Assembly: GCA_028095005.1 (NCBI GenBank) | Contig: CM051460.1 | Coordinates: 15,361,501 to 15,425,500, forward strand | Length of the DNA: 64,000 nt | Direction: 5' to 3' | Source of the DNA: Rhynchospora pubera | Lineage: Eukaryota; Streptophyta; Magnoliopsida; Poales; Cyperaceae | Part shown: positions 44,601 through 56,444 of the stretch, piece by piece | Layout of the letters: every line of letters begins with the position of its first letter | Position numbering within the stretch: position 1 is the first letter of the stretch | Program-made: the position numbers and the translations under genes | Notes under the pieces: generated by a model | Database searches by the model: none | Seen by the model: only the letters and a program-made list of their open reading frames with translations | Told to the model about the DNA's origin: nothing

Positions 44601-47600
44601 TTTCAATTTTTATTTCTATGCATAGTTGATAGTTAAGTCTTATAAAACTAAAAATGTGATCCCTGAAAAGATTGGAAACTATAATTAAAAGTGCTGACAT
44701 CTTGTAATACCCTTTTGTAAATGAAACTTGGTAATAACCCGAAAGGTGATGGTCCTGTTTGTTAAAATAAGTGGCTGCCATAGCTTGGGTAATAGAATTG
44801 CGCTCCTCATTCTAAAGGCCAGTGTATTTTACTAAATGATTAAAGTCTGAAGGTTAAGTTAAATGTACTAATAAGTTTGGAAATGACATGGACAAGTACT
44901 TATTACTGACCAAATAACAGTAAGTAACCCGATGATGTGACATAGAAATGAAACTCAAGGTAATAAGCTAATTTGGAGTATATAAAGTGCGTATTGTTGG
45001 CTTGTAATAGAAATGAATTCTTTGACATTGACCGGCCCACGAGTTATCACACTTTGAGTACAAACTATTAAAAATAGGTTAAGTTGTTAAGATGGAATTA
45101 TAGGTAAGTGGAAGTCAACTTGTTCTCAGTACCAAGTTGCTGTACCAGACCCGTTGGTTCTCTCACCAAATTAAGTTCACCAAGTCACAATCGAATATGT
45201 TCTTGAGATCTTCTCTTTATCGTGGGTCTAACGAAGCTAGAGCCATCAATTGCAATGGCGACGATCTCCAGAGACACGATAGTATAGTTTACAGGGACTA
45301 AATCGAATTTTTATGCTGTCATTTAAAACTTTCCGTCCCTCGACCAAACGAAGACGACGCGGCAGAAACTTAGACTACCACCATGTTCCTCTCCCTCTCA
45401 CGATGCCAGAGAACCCCCGCCGAGGAACTGCGACGGTCAGAATCCGTAACGGATCTAAATCCGCTAATTTCGTCGAACCCATTAATGACAAAACAGAACC
45501 CGTCTCTTTTGATTGCATTTCAGCGCCGAGACCCACTGATCTTTTGTGGCAAGACATCAGTAGAATCCATTTATCCAACTTCTGACAAATGTGGAAAATA
45601 AGAGGATGGGAGATGAAGAAGCTTCGGCCCATCGATCATCAAGGCCCAGAAAAGAGAAATTAGAAGGCAGCCCATTCACAGGATTTTAATTCCTCCTTGC
45701 CACCTCATTTCTTGTTGCTGATGTGGCCCAATAGGAAAAAAGACAAGTCAACAGAAACTTATAAAATCCATTAAAAATAGTAGGAAGCCCCTAAAAATAC
45801 AAACGACATATCTATAAAATTCTAAAAATCAAAATAAACCAGTTTCACTGATACTTTGATATGAAAAGATGTCAAAGTAGCGGCCTTTTGTATTTTTGAA
45901 GTATTTTCGCTTTAAAAATGAATTTTAGAAAATGAAATAAACCCTTTTATAAAATGCTAGGTGTTCTCAAAGCTAAAATTTCCAATATACTACTTTCAAA
46001 AACTAAATATAATATACTCGAGTAAAAAGAAAAGGGTATTTTCAAAAGTCTGAAAGATTTCAAGTATACTATTTTCAAGATTTAAATATACCCAATTATG
46101 GATATTTTCCAAAGTCTAAATGATTTCGAAAATGATATTTTCCGAAGTCAAATATCTTTCAAGATTAAGTATTTTGAAATAGAAAAGTTCTTTTTGAAGG
46201 TCAAAAGTGCAAAAGGCCGAAGTGAATAAAATCACCAATATCTCAAGTGAAATCTCAGAAATTAAAAGTCCAAAACACGAAACCCAAAGTCAAAGCCAAA
46301 ACCTCTTCGTTTGAGGAAAAGTCCCTCACTAAGGTTGAGATCGACCTTAGATGACTTAAAAATCGAATTCTTACGGGCCCCCTCGTCCAAAGAATTCCTC
46401 TTTTGTTCTCACAAGAAGACCGACTAAGATGGTCCCGAGAACCGACTCTTATTAAGAAGACCGACTAAGATGGTCCCTAGGGTCGTTAAAGAACCAACTC
46501 TTATTAAGAAGACCGATGAAGATGGTCCCTAGGGTTGTAAAAGAACCAACTTTCGTCGAGTAGCCATCAAAGAGGACCCGAAGGTTGTAAAACTTCTCTT
46601 TCGTTCTCACAAGAAGACCGACTAAGATGGTCCCGAGAACCGACTCTTATTAAGAAGACCGATGAAGATGGTCCCTAGGGTCGTTAAAGAACCAACTCTT
46701 ATTAAGAAGACCGATGAAGATGGTCCCTAGGGTTGCAAAAGAATCAACTTTCGTCGAGTAGCCATTAAAGAGGACCCGAAGGTTGCAAAACTGCTTTCGT
46801 TCTCACAAGAAGACCGACTAAGATGGTCCCGAGAACCGACTCTTATTAAGAAGACCGATGAAGATGGTCCCTAGGGTCGTTAAAGAACCAACTCTTATTA
46901 AGAAGACCGATGAAGATGGTCCCTAGGGTTGCAAAAGAATCAACTTTCGTCGAGTAGCCATTAAAGAGGACCCGAAGGTTGCAAAACTGCTTTCGTTCTC
47001 ACAAGAAGACCGACTAAGATGGTCCCGAGAACCGACTCTTATTAAGAAGACCGATGAAGATGGTCCCTAGGGTCGTTAAAGAACCAACTCTTATTAAGAA
47101 GACCGATGAAGATGGTCCCTAGGGTTGTAGAAGAACCAACTTTCGTCGTTGTCGCCCAAGAGGCCCCGAAGGTTGTAAAACTCCTTTTCACTCTCACAAG
47201 AAGGCCAGTCATAGCCCCGAGAGTTCGCCATGAATAACCTTAAGAGAAGCCTTCCCTTTCATCGATCAAAAACCTCTTCTAAACCAAAATCCATTCCCTT
47301 CTTTTGGTCAAGTCAGAAGTCTTTTGTCGATCCTTAATTGGGTCCCGTCCATTGAGTTTGGTACCATCAATTAAGTCCTCCGCGATAGCACTCCATAAGT
47401 CTATTTCCTTAGCCCATTACGCCAATACCCTTTTCGTCCCTTAATCAGAGGTTCTCGTAGGCAACTACGGGGTAATTAACAGTAGGGGCTTGCGCCTACT
47501 GGAGAGAAAGGACCCGCTAAATCAAGAAACTTCTTTAAGTAGCGACTCTATATAGGGTTCTCTTGTTGAGAGATCCCCGCCATAGAGATCGAAACCTTAA

Positions 47601-47680
47601 GGGAGGTGAATCTAAGGCTATGTTCCCATTGTTCTTCGAGAAATTCCTTCGAGGAGAATAGTGACGAAAAAGCCGCGACA
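41653..47680 (+). repeat. 3' LTR of the LARD-type element, 6.0 kb
   Basis: Partner of 30878-36687. The differences noticed by eye are one base near 42635, one near the end, and a 218-bp expansion of the complex tandem repeat at about 46413-47203. Confidence 0.93.
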
Positions 47681-47685
47681 GTTGC

Positions 47686-48043
47686 ATCCGAGCACGACGC
47701 GAACTGAATCTCATCCGAACCTAACTCAGAATCTGACGAGGACTATTTTTAGTCTAGGACATTACTATTTTAGTAATTTTATATTTTTCTCTCTCTTTCT
47801 GTAAATTTCCATTTTAGGGTAGTATTTCTGAAAATGTACTGACTCGTAGTCCAAGGCGTCGCCTCCTATATAAAGGGGTGCTTGTCATTGTAAAGGATAG
47901 TTGATTAATTAATGAAATTTCCCTTTAGGCTCTTTAAGTTTCTCTTTGCTATTTAGCATTTCTTTGTGTTTTCTAATTCCACTAAACCATTTATCGCCGG
48001 CCTCCACTGGCGGACCGGTGGTTTGGGACGAGCGTCGTCGTCA
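47686..48043 (+). repeat. 5' LTR of the gypsy element, second part
   Basis: The remaining 358 bp of the interrupted LTR, ending GTCGTCGTCA. It matches 51103-51460 apart from about three bases near 47928-47942. A TATA-like CCTATATAAAGG lies at about 47871. Confidence 0.93.
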
Positions 48044-48045
48044 AG

Positions 48046-48057
48046 TGGTATCAGAGC
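48046..48057 (+). other. Primer-binding site of the gypsy element
   Basis: TGGTATCAGAGC two bases after the LTR end, complementary to initiator tRNA-Met. Confidence 0.93.
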
Positions 48058-48230
48058 ACAGGTTCCGACAATCCACTTTCGCGCTTGCGTGAAGCTGTAT
48101 CTCCACTGTCCGTCGTCCGACAATCCACCTTCGCGCGTGCGTGAAGTAGTATCTCCGCTGACCGCCGTCGCCGATCGCTGCAATCCACCTATTTCTACCA
48201 CCCTCACCTTCTATCTTCTCGCCGGAATTC

Positions 48231-50048
48231 ATGGCCGACCCTAGTATCATCGCCGCTCTTGAACGGATGCAGAAGAGCCACGAAGCTGTGCTTAAACGCA
48301 TGAATGACGCCGCAACGCGTCATACAGAACTGATTACAACACTCATGGGGCGCTTAAACCCTAATGATGATCGAGGTGGGGCCCCTAACTCCATTCCGAA
48401 CCCCTATAGTCTTGACACCCGAGATCAAGCTCTTAACTCCATTCCGAACCCCTATATTCTTGACACCCGAGATCAAGTCCGTAATTCCATTCCGAACCCC
48501 TATAGTCTTGACACCCGAGATCAAGCTCGTAACTCCATTCCGAACCCCTATATTCTTGACACCCGAGATCAAGTCCGTAACTCCATTCCGAACCCCTATA
48601 TTCTTGACACCCGAGATCAAGCCCGTAACTTCATTCCGAACTCCTATAATCTTGACACCCGAGGTCAAGCCCGTAACTCCCTTCCGAACCTCTATAATCC
48701 CGACACCCGAGGTCAAGAAAACACCCGAGCTCATAACTGGAAAAGAGGTTCCCGAGTTGAGATTTCTGACTTCACCGGGAGGCTCAAACCCGAAGAGTTC
48801 CTCGATTGGACGCACACAGTAGAAGAGGTTTTCGAGTTACAAGAAATTCCCACTGAGAAGCGTGTGTCCTCAGTTATCATTCGGTTTCGAGAGCAAGCGA
48901 GTGCTTGGTGGCAGAATTTTAAGTATCGTCGCTATCTCGACAACCTTCCACCTCTCAATGACTGGGACGAACTAAAACGCGAGATGATCCTTGAATTCAT
49001 ACCATTCAGCTATCGACAGGCACAGTTTCGACAGTTTCAGTCGCTCAGACAGGGACCGAGGAGTGTAGACGAGTATACTCACGAATTTTATCAGTTGGAG
49101 TCTTGCAATCTATTGAACGAGACCGAGAATCAACGAGTTTCTCGATTCATCCATGGACTTCGTGACTCGATCCGAGACGCACTTGTTGTGCAAACCTTCT
49201 ATGACCTCCCCGAGGCCCAAGCCAAGGCGAAGGCAGTAGAACAACAACAAGCTCGAAGTCCTAGATTGCATCCGAGGATTGTACCAACCGCGAGCCGAAT
49301 CCAATCCGTGGCTACAAAGTCCTTCGCTCCGCCTTTCAATTCGAGCACAATCCATCTTGAATCTCGCGGCTCGACATACACCTCGACTGCGATGTCAGTG
49401 AACACATTCCACAAAGGTTACGAGGTTCACCCCGAGATTCAACCCGTGTTTCACCCTGAGATTCAACCCGAGGTTCACCCCGGAGTCCAACCCGAGCTGA
49501 AATCCATAAAAGAACAAGAAACCCGAGATCAAAACTTCCTTCCTAGCGATGTGTCAACACCAAGCCGAGCTCAAACTGTGGTCACAATACCTATAACTAT
49601 ACCAATCCGAGCCTACAGCGAGACCTCGAAACACCTCAACGCACCAAGACATTCTCCAAACATCAACTCGTCTGCCTCTTGTAGCATACCGACCTTAACT
49701 AACTTGAGCAACACCGTGGATATTCACGAGGTTGTCTGCAAGGTTAACTTAGGCGAAGAGAAGATCCACGAGGTTGACCTTGGCAATGAAGAGCAAGACC
49801 ACGAAGTTAACCTCGACACTGGAGAGGAAAGTCTGGTCACTCACGAGACTATCTACGAAGTTTCCTCAGATGAAGAGAAGGTCCACGAGGTTGATCTCAA
49901 CTTGGGTCTAGTCATAATAAGCAAGAAGGATGCTTCCCGAAGTGATCTCACCTTCGAGTCCTTACCCATTCCTTGTGTTACCTCGACCTCAACCTGGAAG
50001 ACATGCAACATGGCCTTGAGGTCAGACTATAATGATCCATTTTTGTAG
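48231..50048 (+). CDS. Gag-like protein of the gypsy element, with 16-residue repeats
   Basis: 605 codons from the first ATG after the PBS. The N-terminus (residues 1-50) is probably helical. Residues 53-164 are seven tandem 16-residue repeats of the form NSIPNPYILDTRDQAR (DNA period 48 bp, 48387-48722). Residues about 180-335 match the Retrotrans_gag domain, with WTHTVEEVFE, ASAWWQNFK and GPRSVDEYTHEFYQL. No CCHC zinc knuckle and no protease DTG/DSG motif were seen. The frame ends at a TAG (50046-50048). The same frame stays open afterwards to 51221, and the stop falls where a nearly repeated sequence (DYNDPFL versus EYSDPFLQ) has Gln. The stop may be a mutation or a readthrough site. Confidence 0.85.
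   Translation: MADPSIIAALERMQKSHEAVLKRMNDAATRHTELITTLMGRLNPNDDRGGAPNSIPNPYSLDTRDQALNSIPNPYILDTRDQVRNSIPNPYSLDTRDQARNSIPNPYILDTRDQVRNSIPNPYILDTRDQARNFIPNSYNLDTRGQARNSLPNLYNPDTRGQENTRAHNWKRGSRVEISDFTGRLKPEEFLDWTHTVEEVFELQEIPTEKRVSSVIIRFREQASAWWQNFKYRRYLDNLPPLNDWDELKREMILEFIPFSYRQAQFRQFQSLRQGPRSVDEYTHEFYQLESCNLLNETENQRVSRFIHGLRDSIRDALVVQTFYDLPEAQAKAKAVEQQQARSPRLHPRIVPTASRIQSVATKSFAPPFNSSTIHLESRGSTYTSTAMSVNTFHKGYEVHPEIQPVFHPEIQPEVHPGVQPELKSIKEQETRDQNFLPSDVSTPSRAQTVVTIPITIPIRAYSETSKHLNAPRHSPNINSSASCSIPTLTNLSNTVDIHEVVCKVNLGEEKIHEVDLGNEEQDHEVNLDTGEESLVTHETIYEVSSDEEKVHEVDLNLGLVIISKKDASRSDLTFESLPIPCVTSTSTWKTCNMALRSDYNDPFL
48387..48722 (+). repeat. 48-bp coding tandem repeat, seven copies
   Basis: Seven in-frame 48-bp units inside the gag-like ORF. 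Two unit types (ILDTRDQVR and SLDTRDQAR) partly alternate, which points to duplication of larger blocks. Confidence 0.9.
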
Positions 50049-50084
50049 CCGAGCCCAAAAGCACTGAAGCGTGATATCTCGAAA

Positions 50085-51221
50085 ATGCTACGAACTCAGG
50101 TGACATCGCTGCCAGCTCAAGTGACTTCGTTGCGAGGTCCTCCCGACCCTCCTCCAACATATTGTGAGCTTATCGCCCGAGAACTTTTCAAGACTGAAAC
50201 TTTGCACGATACTCACAACACCACTTTAAAATCAGAGTACAGTGATCCATTTTTACAACCGAACCCAAAAGTACTTAAGCGAGATTTCTTGATCAAACTG
50301 CGAGACCAGCTAACTACGCTCGAGGCATGTGACACTCCGAGAGATAAATTTGACTGCCACCACGCGATCTATCGCTCATCGTTACCTTCTTCTCTCTTTG
50401 TGAACTGCGAGCACATCACCCGAGGTCCTCTCAACCCACCACCAATAAGAGACCCGAGTTCGGGTTCAAGAAAGGCTACAACACATGCTCGCGACCTGCA
50501 GGGAATATATACTCACATGTGCTCGAATCTGAAGATTCTCGAGCTCATGTGGGTCTTCGCGAGTAAAGATCATGACCCGAGGTGTGATTACAATAAGTTT
50601 ACTCGTTGCAAGTCTCGACGAAGTCCGAGCCTAAAGAAGTTCAATAAGGATGCCTACAGATTCAAGCTTTTCGAAATCATGTACATTTCTAGTGTGTTCG
50701 ATGTTCATCATCTTCATAAGCACTCTGATGAAAATGCAAGCTTGAGGTCAAGCTTTGCTCAACCCCGGGAGCTTGACGCAATACGAAAAAATATTCACCG
50801 AAGATATTTCGGGGTCCTTCACCCGAAGTACTTCGTGGTAATTCCACCGGTGCATGACGCGAGTAATTCACCCAAGGTCCTTTGGATTGTTCAATCTGAA
50901 CAAGATGCGAGTCATTCTCCCGAAGTATGTTGGGGTACCTCATGCTTTCCGAGATATCTTGGGATTCCGAGTATAATGCGAACCCAATCCGAAAGGGTAC
51001 CTCACCTACAGGTCTCTAACCCGAGGGTACTTCACCCGAGACCTCACCCTCACCCGAGGGTATCTCACCGAGACCTCTTCCGAGAGTATCTAGGGATGTT
51101 GCATCCGAGCACGACGCGAACTGAATCTCATCCGAACCTAACTCAGAATCTGACGAGGACTATTTTTAGTCTAGGACATTACTATTTTAGTAATTTTATA
51201 TTTTTCTCTCTCTTTCTGTAA
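50085..51221 (+). CDS. Continuation ORF of the gypsy element, runs into the 3' LTR
   Basis: 378 codons in the same frame as the gag-like ORF, separated from it by the TAG at 50046 and a few codons. The first part repeats the gag C-terminus (PDPPPTYCELIARE, then SEYSDPFLQPNPKVLKRD). From 50774 onward the frame is LTR sequence, so the last 149 codons are encoded in the LTR. No conserved domain was recognised. It may be the distal part of one polyprotein or a decayed frame. Confidence 0.5.
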   Translation: MLRTQVTSLPAQVTSLRGPPDPPPTYCELIARELFKTETLHDTHNTTLKSEYSDPFLQPNPKVLKRDFLIKLRDQLTTLEACDTPRDKFDCHHAIYRSSLPSSLFVNCEHITRGPLNPPPIRDPSSGSRKATTHARDLQGIYTHMCSNLKILELMWVFASKDHDPRCDYNKFTRCKSRRSPSLKKFNKDAYRFKLFEIMYISSVFDVHHLHKHSDENASLRSSFAQPRELDAIRKNIHRRYFGVLHPKYFVVIPPVHDASNSPKVLWIVQSEQDASHSPEVCWGTSCFPRYLGIPSIMRTQSERVPHLQVSNPRVLHPRPHPHPRVSHRDLFREYLGMLHPSTTRTESHPNLTQNLTRTIFSLGHYYFSNFIFFSLFL

Positions 51222-51460
51222 ATTTCCATTTTAGGGTAGTATTTCTGAAAATGTACTGACTCGTAGTCCAAGGCGTCGCCTCCTATATAAAGGGGTGCTT
51301 GTCATTGTAAAGGATAGTTGATTAATTAATGAAATTTCCCTTTGGGCTCTTTGAGTTCCTCTTTGCTATTTAGCATTTCTTTGTGTTTTCTAATTCCACT
51401 AAACCATTTATCGCCGGCCTCCACTGGCGGACCGGTGGTTTGGGACGAGCGTCGTCGTCA
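50774..51460 (+). repeat. 3' LTR of the gypsy element
   Basis: 687 bp from TGACGC to GTCGTCA, uninterrupted. It served as the reference for recognising the split 5' LTR. The sequence before it has only a weak PPT (CCGGGAGCT). Confidence 0.93.
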
Positions 51461-51465
51461 CCAGG

Positions 51466-52231
51466 AAAATTTAATTCATCGCAAAAAATAATAAAGAGGA
51501 GGGGTGGGGCAAAATAAATTAAGCACCGCAGCAGTATATATCCACCTTGAGCCTTTGTTTGGATGGGGTTGGAAGAAGGAAGAAGGAAGAAGGAAGAAGA
51601 AAGAAGGCAAAAAAAAAATTATAAACAATCCACCTTGAGCCTTTGTTTGTTTCTATGTTTTGTTTGTTAATTACTTTTGCTAGCATGCACACAGAGCATA
51701 TATTAATATCCATTTCAATCCGTTAATGCTATGCATATTTAATGATAGCATTTTGTCTATCTTTATTCTTTTTTTTTCCCCTTTCTTTTTCCCAGCATAT
51801 AATCTGTTATCAATTGACAATATCTCACTATAAGTTTTTTTTACTGGATGCATATATACTTAATTTGTTGTATGTATTTGCAGCATCCAATACAAGAGCA
51901 GTACTGGTAACCAATTAATTAGGAGGCTGGATCTGACCAGACAAAAAAAAAGGTACATTGATGACTTTGGATTTAATAAAATAGAGAGTTAGAAAAAATT
52001 ATGTTCCTGTAATAACGGAGATACTTTCTTGAGTATATTACCTGTCCTTGCATCTAGGAATAACTTTTAATGTAGTTGAAAAAGAGATATTTCCTTGGAG
52101 CTCATGCCTCCGCGACAGAAGAAAAGACTAAAAAGTAGTGTTGCAGACTAGGTATCCAAAGGGATAATCTTCATCTTACGTCGAGATCGCGGTTGGTTTG
52201 ATTAAATAATGCTATCAATATATATATATAT
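51466..52231. other. Intergenic
   Basis: No gene recognised. A short doubled segment (CACCTTGAGCCTTTGTTTG) lies at about 51542 and 51631, with a GGAAGAAGGAAGAA microsatellite between. Confidence 0.4.
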
Positions 52232-52634
52232 AGAGATTGGCTAAAATATACTCCAGCATACAAATTAAACCCGTATGCTGGAGTTATTTCTCAAAATCTA
52301 AAATTCAAACAGTCGATCCAAACCGTTCAAGTTGTTCTCCATATAAAAATATCCTTCAAGACCAAATTTTATATTTTATCGAATTTTTTTGCTATATATT
52401 ATGCTATTTTCAAATTGAAGGGTCAGAAATACTCCTTTACAACTCCTTTACAATGTTTTTTTTTAAATAGCATAATATATAAAAAAAATTCGAAAAAATA
52501 TAAATTTTGGTTTCCTAGGAGATTTAAATATGAACAATTTGAAAGGTTCGAATCGACTGTATGCATTTTAGATTTTGAGAAACGACTCCAGCATACGGAC
52601 TATCTATATGCTGGAGTATACTTTAGCAAAACTC
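52232..52634. mobile_element. Palindromic MITE in a TA microsatellite (copy C)
   Basis: Same family as 26930-27338, starting AGAGATTGGCTAAAATATAC. The right end is degenerate (CTTTAGCAAAACTC). A TA tract precedes it at 52219-52231. Confidence 0.75.
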
Positions 52635-52692
52635 ACGAACCCTTCGATGAGTTGCAAGTCACCATAGCAAAACTATATATATATATATATAT

Positions 52693-53084
52693 TGGATTGA
52701 TAAAATACACTCTGGTGTATGGATCGTCTCCCGTACACCAGAGTCCTTTATGAAATCCAAAAATCAAACAGTTGATCCGAACCGTTCAAATTATTCTCCA
52801 TATTGAAAAACTCTCGGAGACCAAATTTTACCATTTTTCGAATTTTTTTGCTATATATTATGATATTTTCAAAAAACACTACAATTGGAGTATTTCAGGC
52901 CCTCCAATTTGAAAATATCATAATATATAGCAAAAGAATTCGAAAAATTATAAAATTTGGTCTCTGAGAGTTTTTCAATATGGAGAATAAGTTGAACGGT
53001 TCGGATCGATCGTTTGATTTTTGGATTTCAAAAACGACTCTGGTGTATGAGGACGATTCGTACACCAGAGTGTATTTTATCACC
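52693..53084. mobile_element. Palindromic MITE, third family, in TA repeats
   Basis: Left end TGGATTGATAAAATACACTC and right end inverted (GAGTGTATTTTATCACC). The arms mirror CTCTGGTGTATGG. The interior shares the words GATCCGAACCGTTCAAAT and GACCAAATTTTA with the first family. Confidence 0.75.
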
Positions 53085-53085
53085 C

Positions 53086-53630
<545 letters not shown>

Positions 53631-53632
<2 letters not shown>

Positions 53633-54002
53633 TCGGCTAAAGTATACTCCAGCATATAGATATATAGTCACGTATGCTGGAGTCGTTTCTCAAAATCTAA
53701 CATTGAAAACAGTCGATCTGAACCTTTCAAATTGTTCTCCATATTGAAATCTCCTAGAAAACCAAAATTTATATTTTTTCGAATTTTTTTACTATATATT
53801 ATGCTATTTAAAAAATACACTGTAAAGGAGTTTTAAAGGAGTATTCATGACCATTCAATTTGAAAAAATATTAAATTTGGTCTTGAAGGATATTACATGG
53901 AGAACAACTTGAACGGTTTGGATCGACTGTTTGAATTTTAGATTTTGAGAAACGACTCTAGCATACATGTTTGATTCGTATGCTGGAGTATACTTTAGCC
54001 AA
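53631..54002. mobile_element. Palindromic MITE (copy D of the first family)
   Basis: Starts GATCGGCTAAAGTATACTCC and ends AGTATACTTTAGCCAA. Preceded by a CT-TA-GA compound microsatellite (53565-53630) that is itself palindromic. Confidence 0.75.
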
Positions 54003-54011
54003 TATATATAT

Positions 54012-55450
54012 AGAGAATGGCTAATGTCCTTTGGATAGGACAGAGGAGTTGTCCTATTCAATTTTTGGCCGTTGGATGTCTTTAAGATCCGCGCTAAGAT
54101 TGAAGTAGAGGGATAAGATAGAGGCGCTGAAGAGAGCGAATCATATTAAAATTTCTCCGTTTCTGTTAGCTCCTCTCCGTTTCCTGTCCTTCTATTCTCT
54201 CTCCGTGCGATGGAAACGCTCCTCAGAAATAAAAAAGGAAAATCTTTCCTTCTCAAAACTCTCCTTTGTCGCGCGCAAACCCTTGTCTTCGTCTCAAAGT
54301 TGTGGGACGATCGTGCGTCATCGGTTCGAGCCATCGCTGTGTTTGTTTTCCCTCGAGACCTGAATTGATTTCAAAGGTTTACCCCTCGTGAACACCCAAG
54401 CAGTGCCACCGTTGTGTGAACATCAGTGTGATTTCAAAATTTTACATTTTGACCCTCGTTAGATCTCCGACTCATCTTAAAGTTATACATAAATGAAAAA
54501 AATATTTGATTTATATATACAGCGATGTTCACACTGGTATTAAACTTTGAAACTCAAAGAGATCATGTTATTTTGCGGAAAAGCCCCTGGTTGTACTTTA
54601 TTTTTACTTCAGTTTCTCCGGTGATATTCTGCACTACGGCCCATGAAATTCATCAAGTTTGGACATGTTAGAATCGTATGGATGATGGGAGCATGATGGT
54701 AAATTCAATTTGGGTTGCCTCGACTCATCTTTTACTAAACATTATTTATGTCAAACGAGATCAGTATTTGGTTTTTATAAAGTGAGAACATCATATAAAG
54801 GCTTAAAGTCATAGTCCAGAGGTTCTAACTAACTCTGACGAGCTAAATTATAACATTTGTAAGAAAGTCTTTATCTTGTAACTACTTTCATTAAATGGAT
54901 CTTAACAATTTACTTGAAAAACTTTAACCATGTATTGCAAACTAAAAATTGGTCTTTATTTGAACCTTACTCTGCAATTGGGGACAACCAAGGAAAATGA
55001 ACTACAACGGGCAGATCAAGAGGAGAGTAAGCACCGAGTTAGAGCTCGTGTTACGAGCAGGGCAGATCAAGAAGAGTAGTGCTTCAAGGGTTCAAATCGC
55101 TGGAGGGATGGAGAGAAATCAAATCGCAGTCTCGAGTAGAGTGGTAGTGAGGTGGAGAGCAAGAGAGAGCTGAGAAAAGGATTAAAATTTCTGTTCGAGT
55201 CGGGGGGGAGACAACAAAGGGGATTGAATTAGAAAAGGAGAGAGCCATGGGCATGGGCCTTTAGAAGAAAAAGAAAACGCTGTAGATGGAGAGGAGACGG
55301 AGAGACTAATGATTAAGCGGAAAAAATTAAAGGACTCAGCGCATCAATTTTAGCCGCTGGATCTGATGAAACCACGAATCTTACAGAAACTCAATGGCCA
55401 ACAGTTGAATAGGACAACCCCTTTGTCCTATTCAAAGGACAATAGCCAAC

Positions 55451-55454
<4 letters not shown>
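54012..55454. mobile_element. Foldback element of 1.44 kb in TA/CT repeats
   Basis: Left end AGAGAATGGCTAATGTCC and right end GGACAATAGCCAACCTCT are inverted copies, and the similarity runs for about 90 bp (GGATAGGAC, TTGTCCTATTCA, GGCCGTTGGAT). The interior is non-coding. It may be a longer relative of the palindromic MITEs, because its end has the same GGCTAA word. Confidence 0.7.
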
Positions 55455-55515
<61 letters not shown>

Positions 55516-56365
55516 TATACATATATAGTAATCATATTATTAATTACTATCAGTTGCTACTTGTTATTATTATCAGTCAATACTTTGAACAACCCATCCC
55601 TACCTCGTGCTACTTCTGACAAACCTCCGTATTTCAATAATATAAGTAACGCCTATAAATAAACTATATGAATAACTTATAAAATATTTTACTGATTATG
55701 TTTTTGTTAAACATACTGTTAATTACTAGCTAGTATATTACATATAGAATATATATAACGTTATTAATAATTTACTGCCGTGTTGTTTTCTTCAAATTGT
55801 CAATTAGCTAGGAAAAGTTGAAAACCATAGAAGCAAGGCACTTCAATAACTAAATCTTGTTGGGTTTAATTAACTCAATTAATTGATGCAGTTAGTTTTC
55901 ATTGTTTTGGAAATAATAGTACAACTAATTAAAAGCACTCATAGTTACAGTCATAGAAAAAGATGACAAAATCTAATATTATGGACATGGACAGCCCTAT
56001 AATAGCATTAGGTGCAGACTTAGTTTATAGTTGCTTAGAATTATGAACAATCAAAGTCGTCATTGAACTTGGATCCTACAATGGAGTAAATAATTGCATC
56101 ATATATATGAAAGCTAAAAGCGGGATAGAGTCATAGAGACGGTGGCCAACTGCTCGCAACTTTAAATGTCCCAATATGCATAAATGGCATGATCAACTAA
56201 ATTTCCTTTTATGGAGGTACACTCTTGCTTAGAACTTTTCACAAGAGTTGAGGAATATGGTACGTTTTAGGTGGAAGAATAGAAAGATCTATAAGAGACT
56301 TAGCCACTTTGTTTCCTTGCAAGTTTGTTCTCTAAGGATGAAACCGTTTGGCCTTTATTGTCTTT

Positions 56366-56440
<75 letters not shown>
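55455..56440. other. Intergenic with CT/TA and TA/GA microsatellites
   Basis: Compound microsatellites lie at 55451-55511 and 56369-56440. The sequence between is AT-rich with no recognisable gene. Confidence 0.5.

Positions 56441-56444
<4 letters not shown>

Larger units (their letters stand above)
30878..47680 (+). mobile_element. Large LTR element without coding interior (LARD type)
   Basis: 16,803 bp with TSD GTTGC at 30873-30877 and 47681-47685. The LTRs are 5810 bp (30878-36687) and 6028 bp (41653-47680), and each is longer than the 4965-bp interior. A PBS-like TGGCACGCCCGGTGGGAC and a PPT (GGTGGGGGGCATT) are present. The interior has only tandem repeats and no gag or pol. The two LTRs show very few substitutions, so insertion was recent. 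Such elements are mobilised by enzymes of other elements; the helper is unknown. Confidence 0.93.
30549..51460 (+). mobile_element. Non-autonomous Ty3/gypsy-type element, host of a nested insertion
   Basis: 687-bp LTRs start TGACGCAATACG and end GTCGTCGTCA, with TSD CCAGG at 30544-30548 and 51461-51465. The 5' LTR is split into 30549-30877 and 47686-48043 by the element at 30878-47680; the two parts sum to exactly 687 bp. A PBS for initiator tRNA-Met is at 48046-48057. The 2.7-kb internal region encodes a gag-like protein and no protease, reverse transcriptase or integrase. The LTRs show about three substitutions by eye. It must have used enzymes from another element. Confidence 0.93.

Noticed and set aside
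48354..48822. Minus- and plus-frame ORFs over the 48-bp repeats
   Set aside because: Shadows of the tandem repeat in the gag-like ORF; the 48-bp period keeps several frames open.
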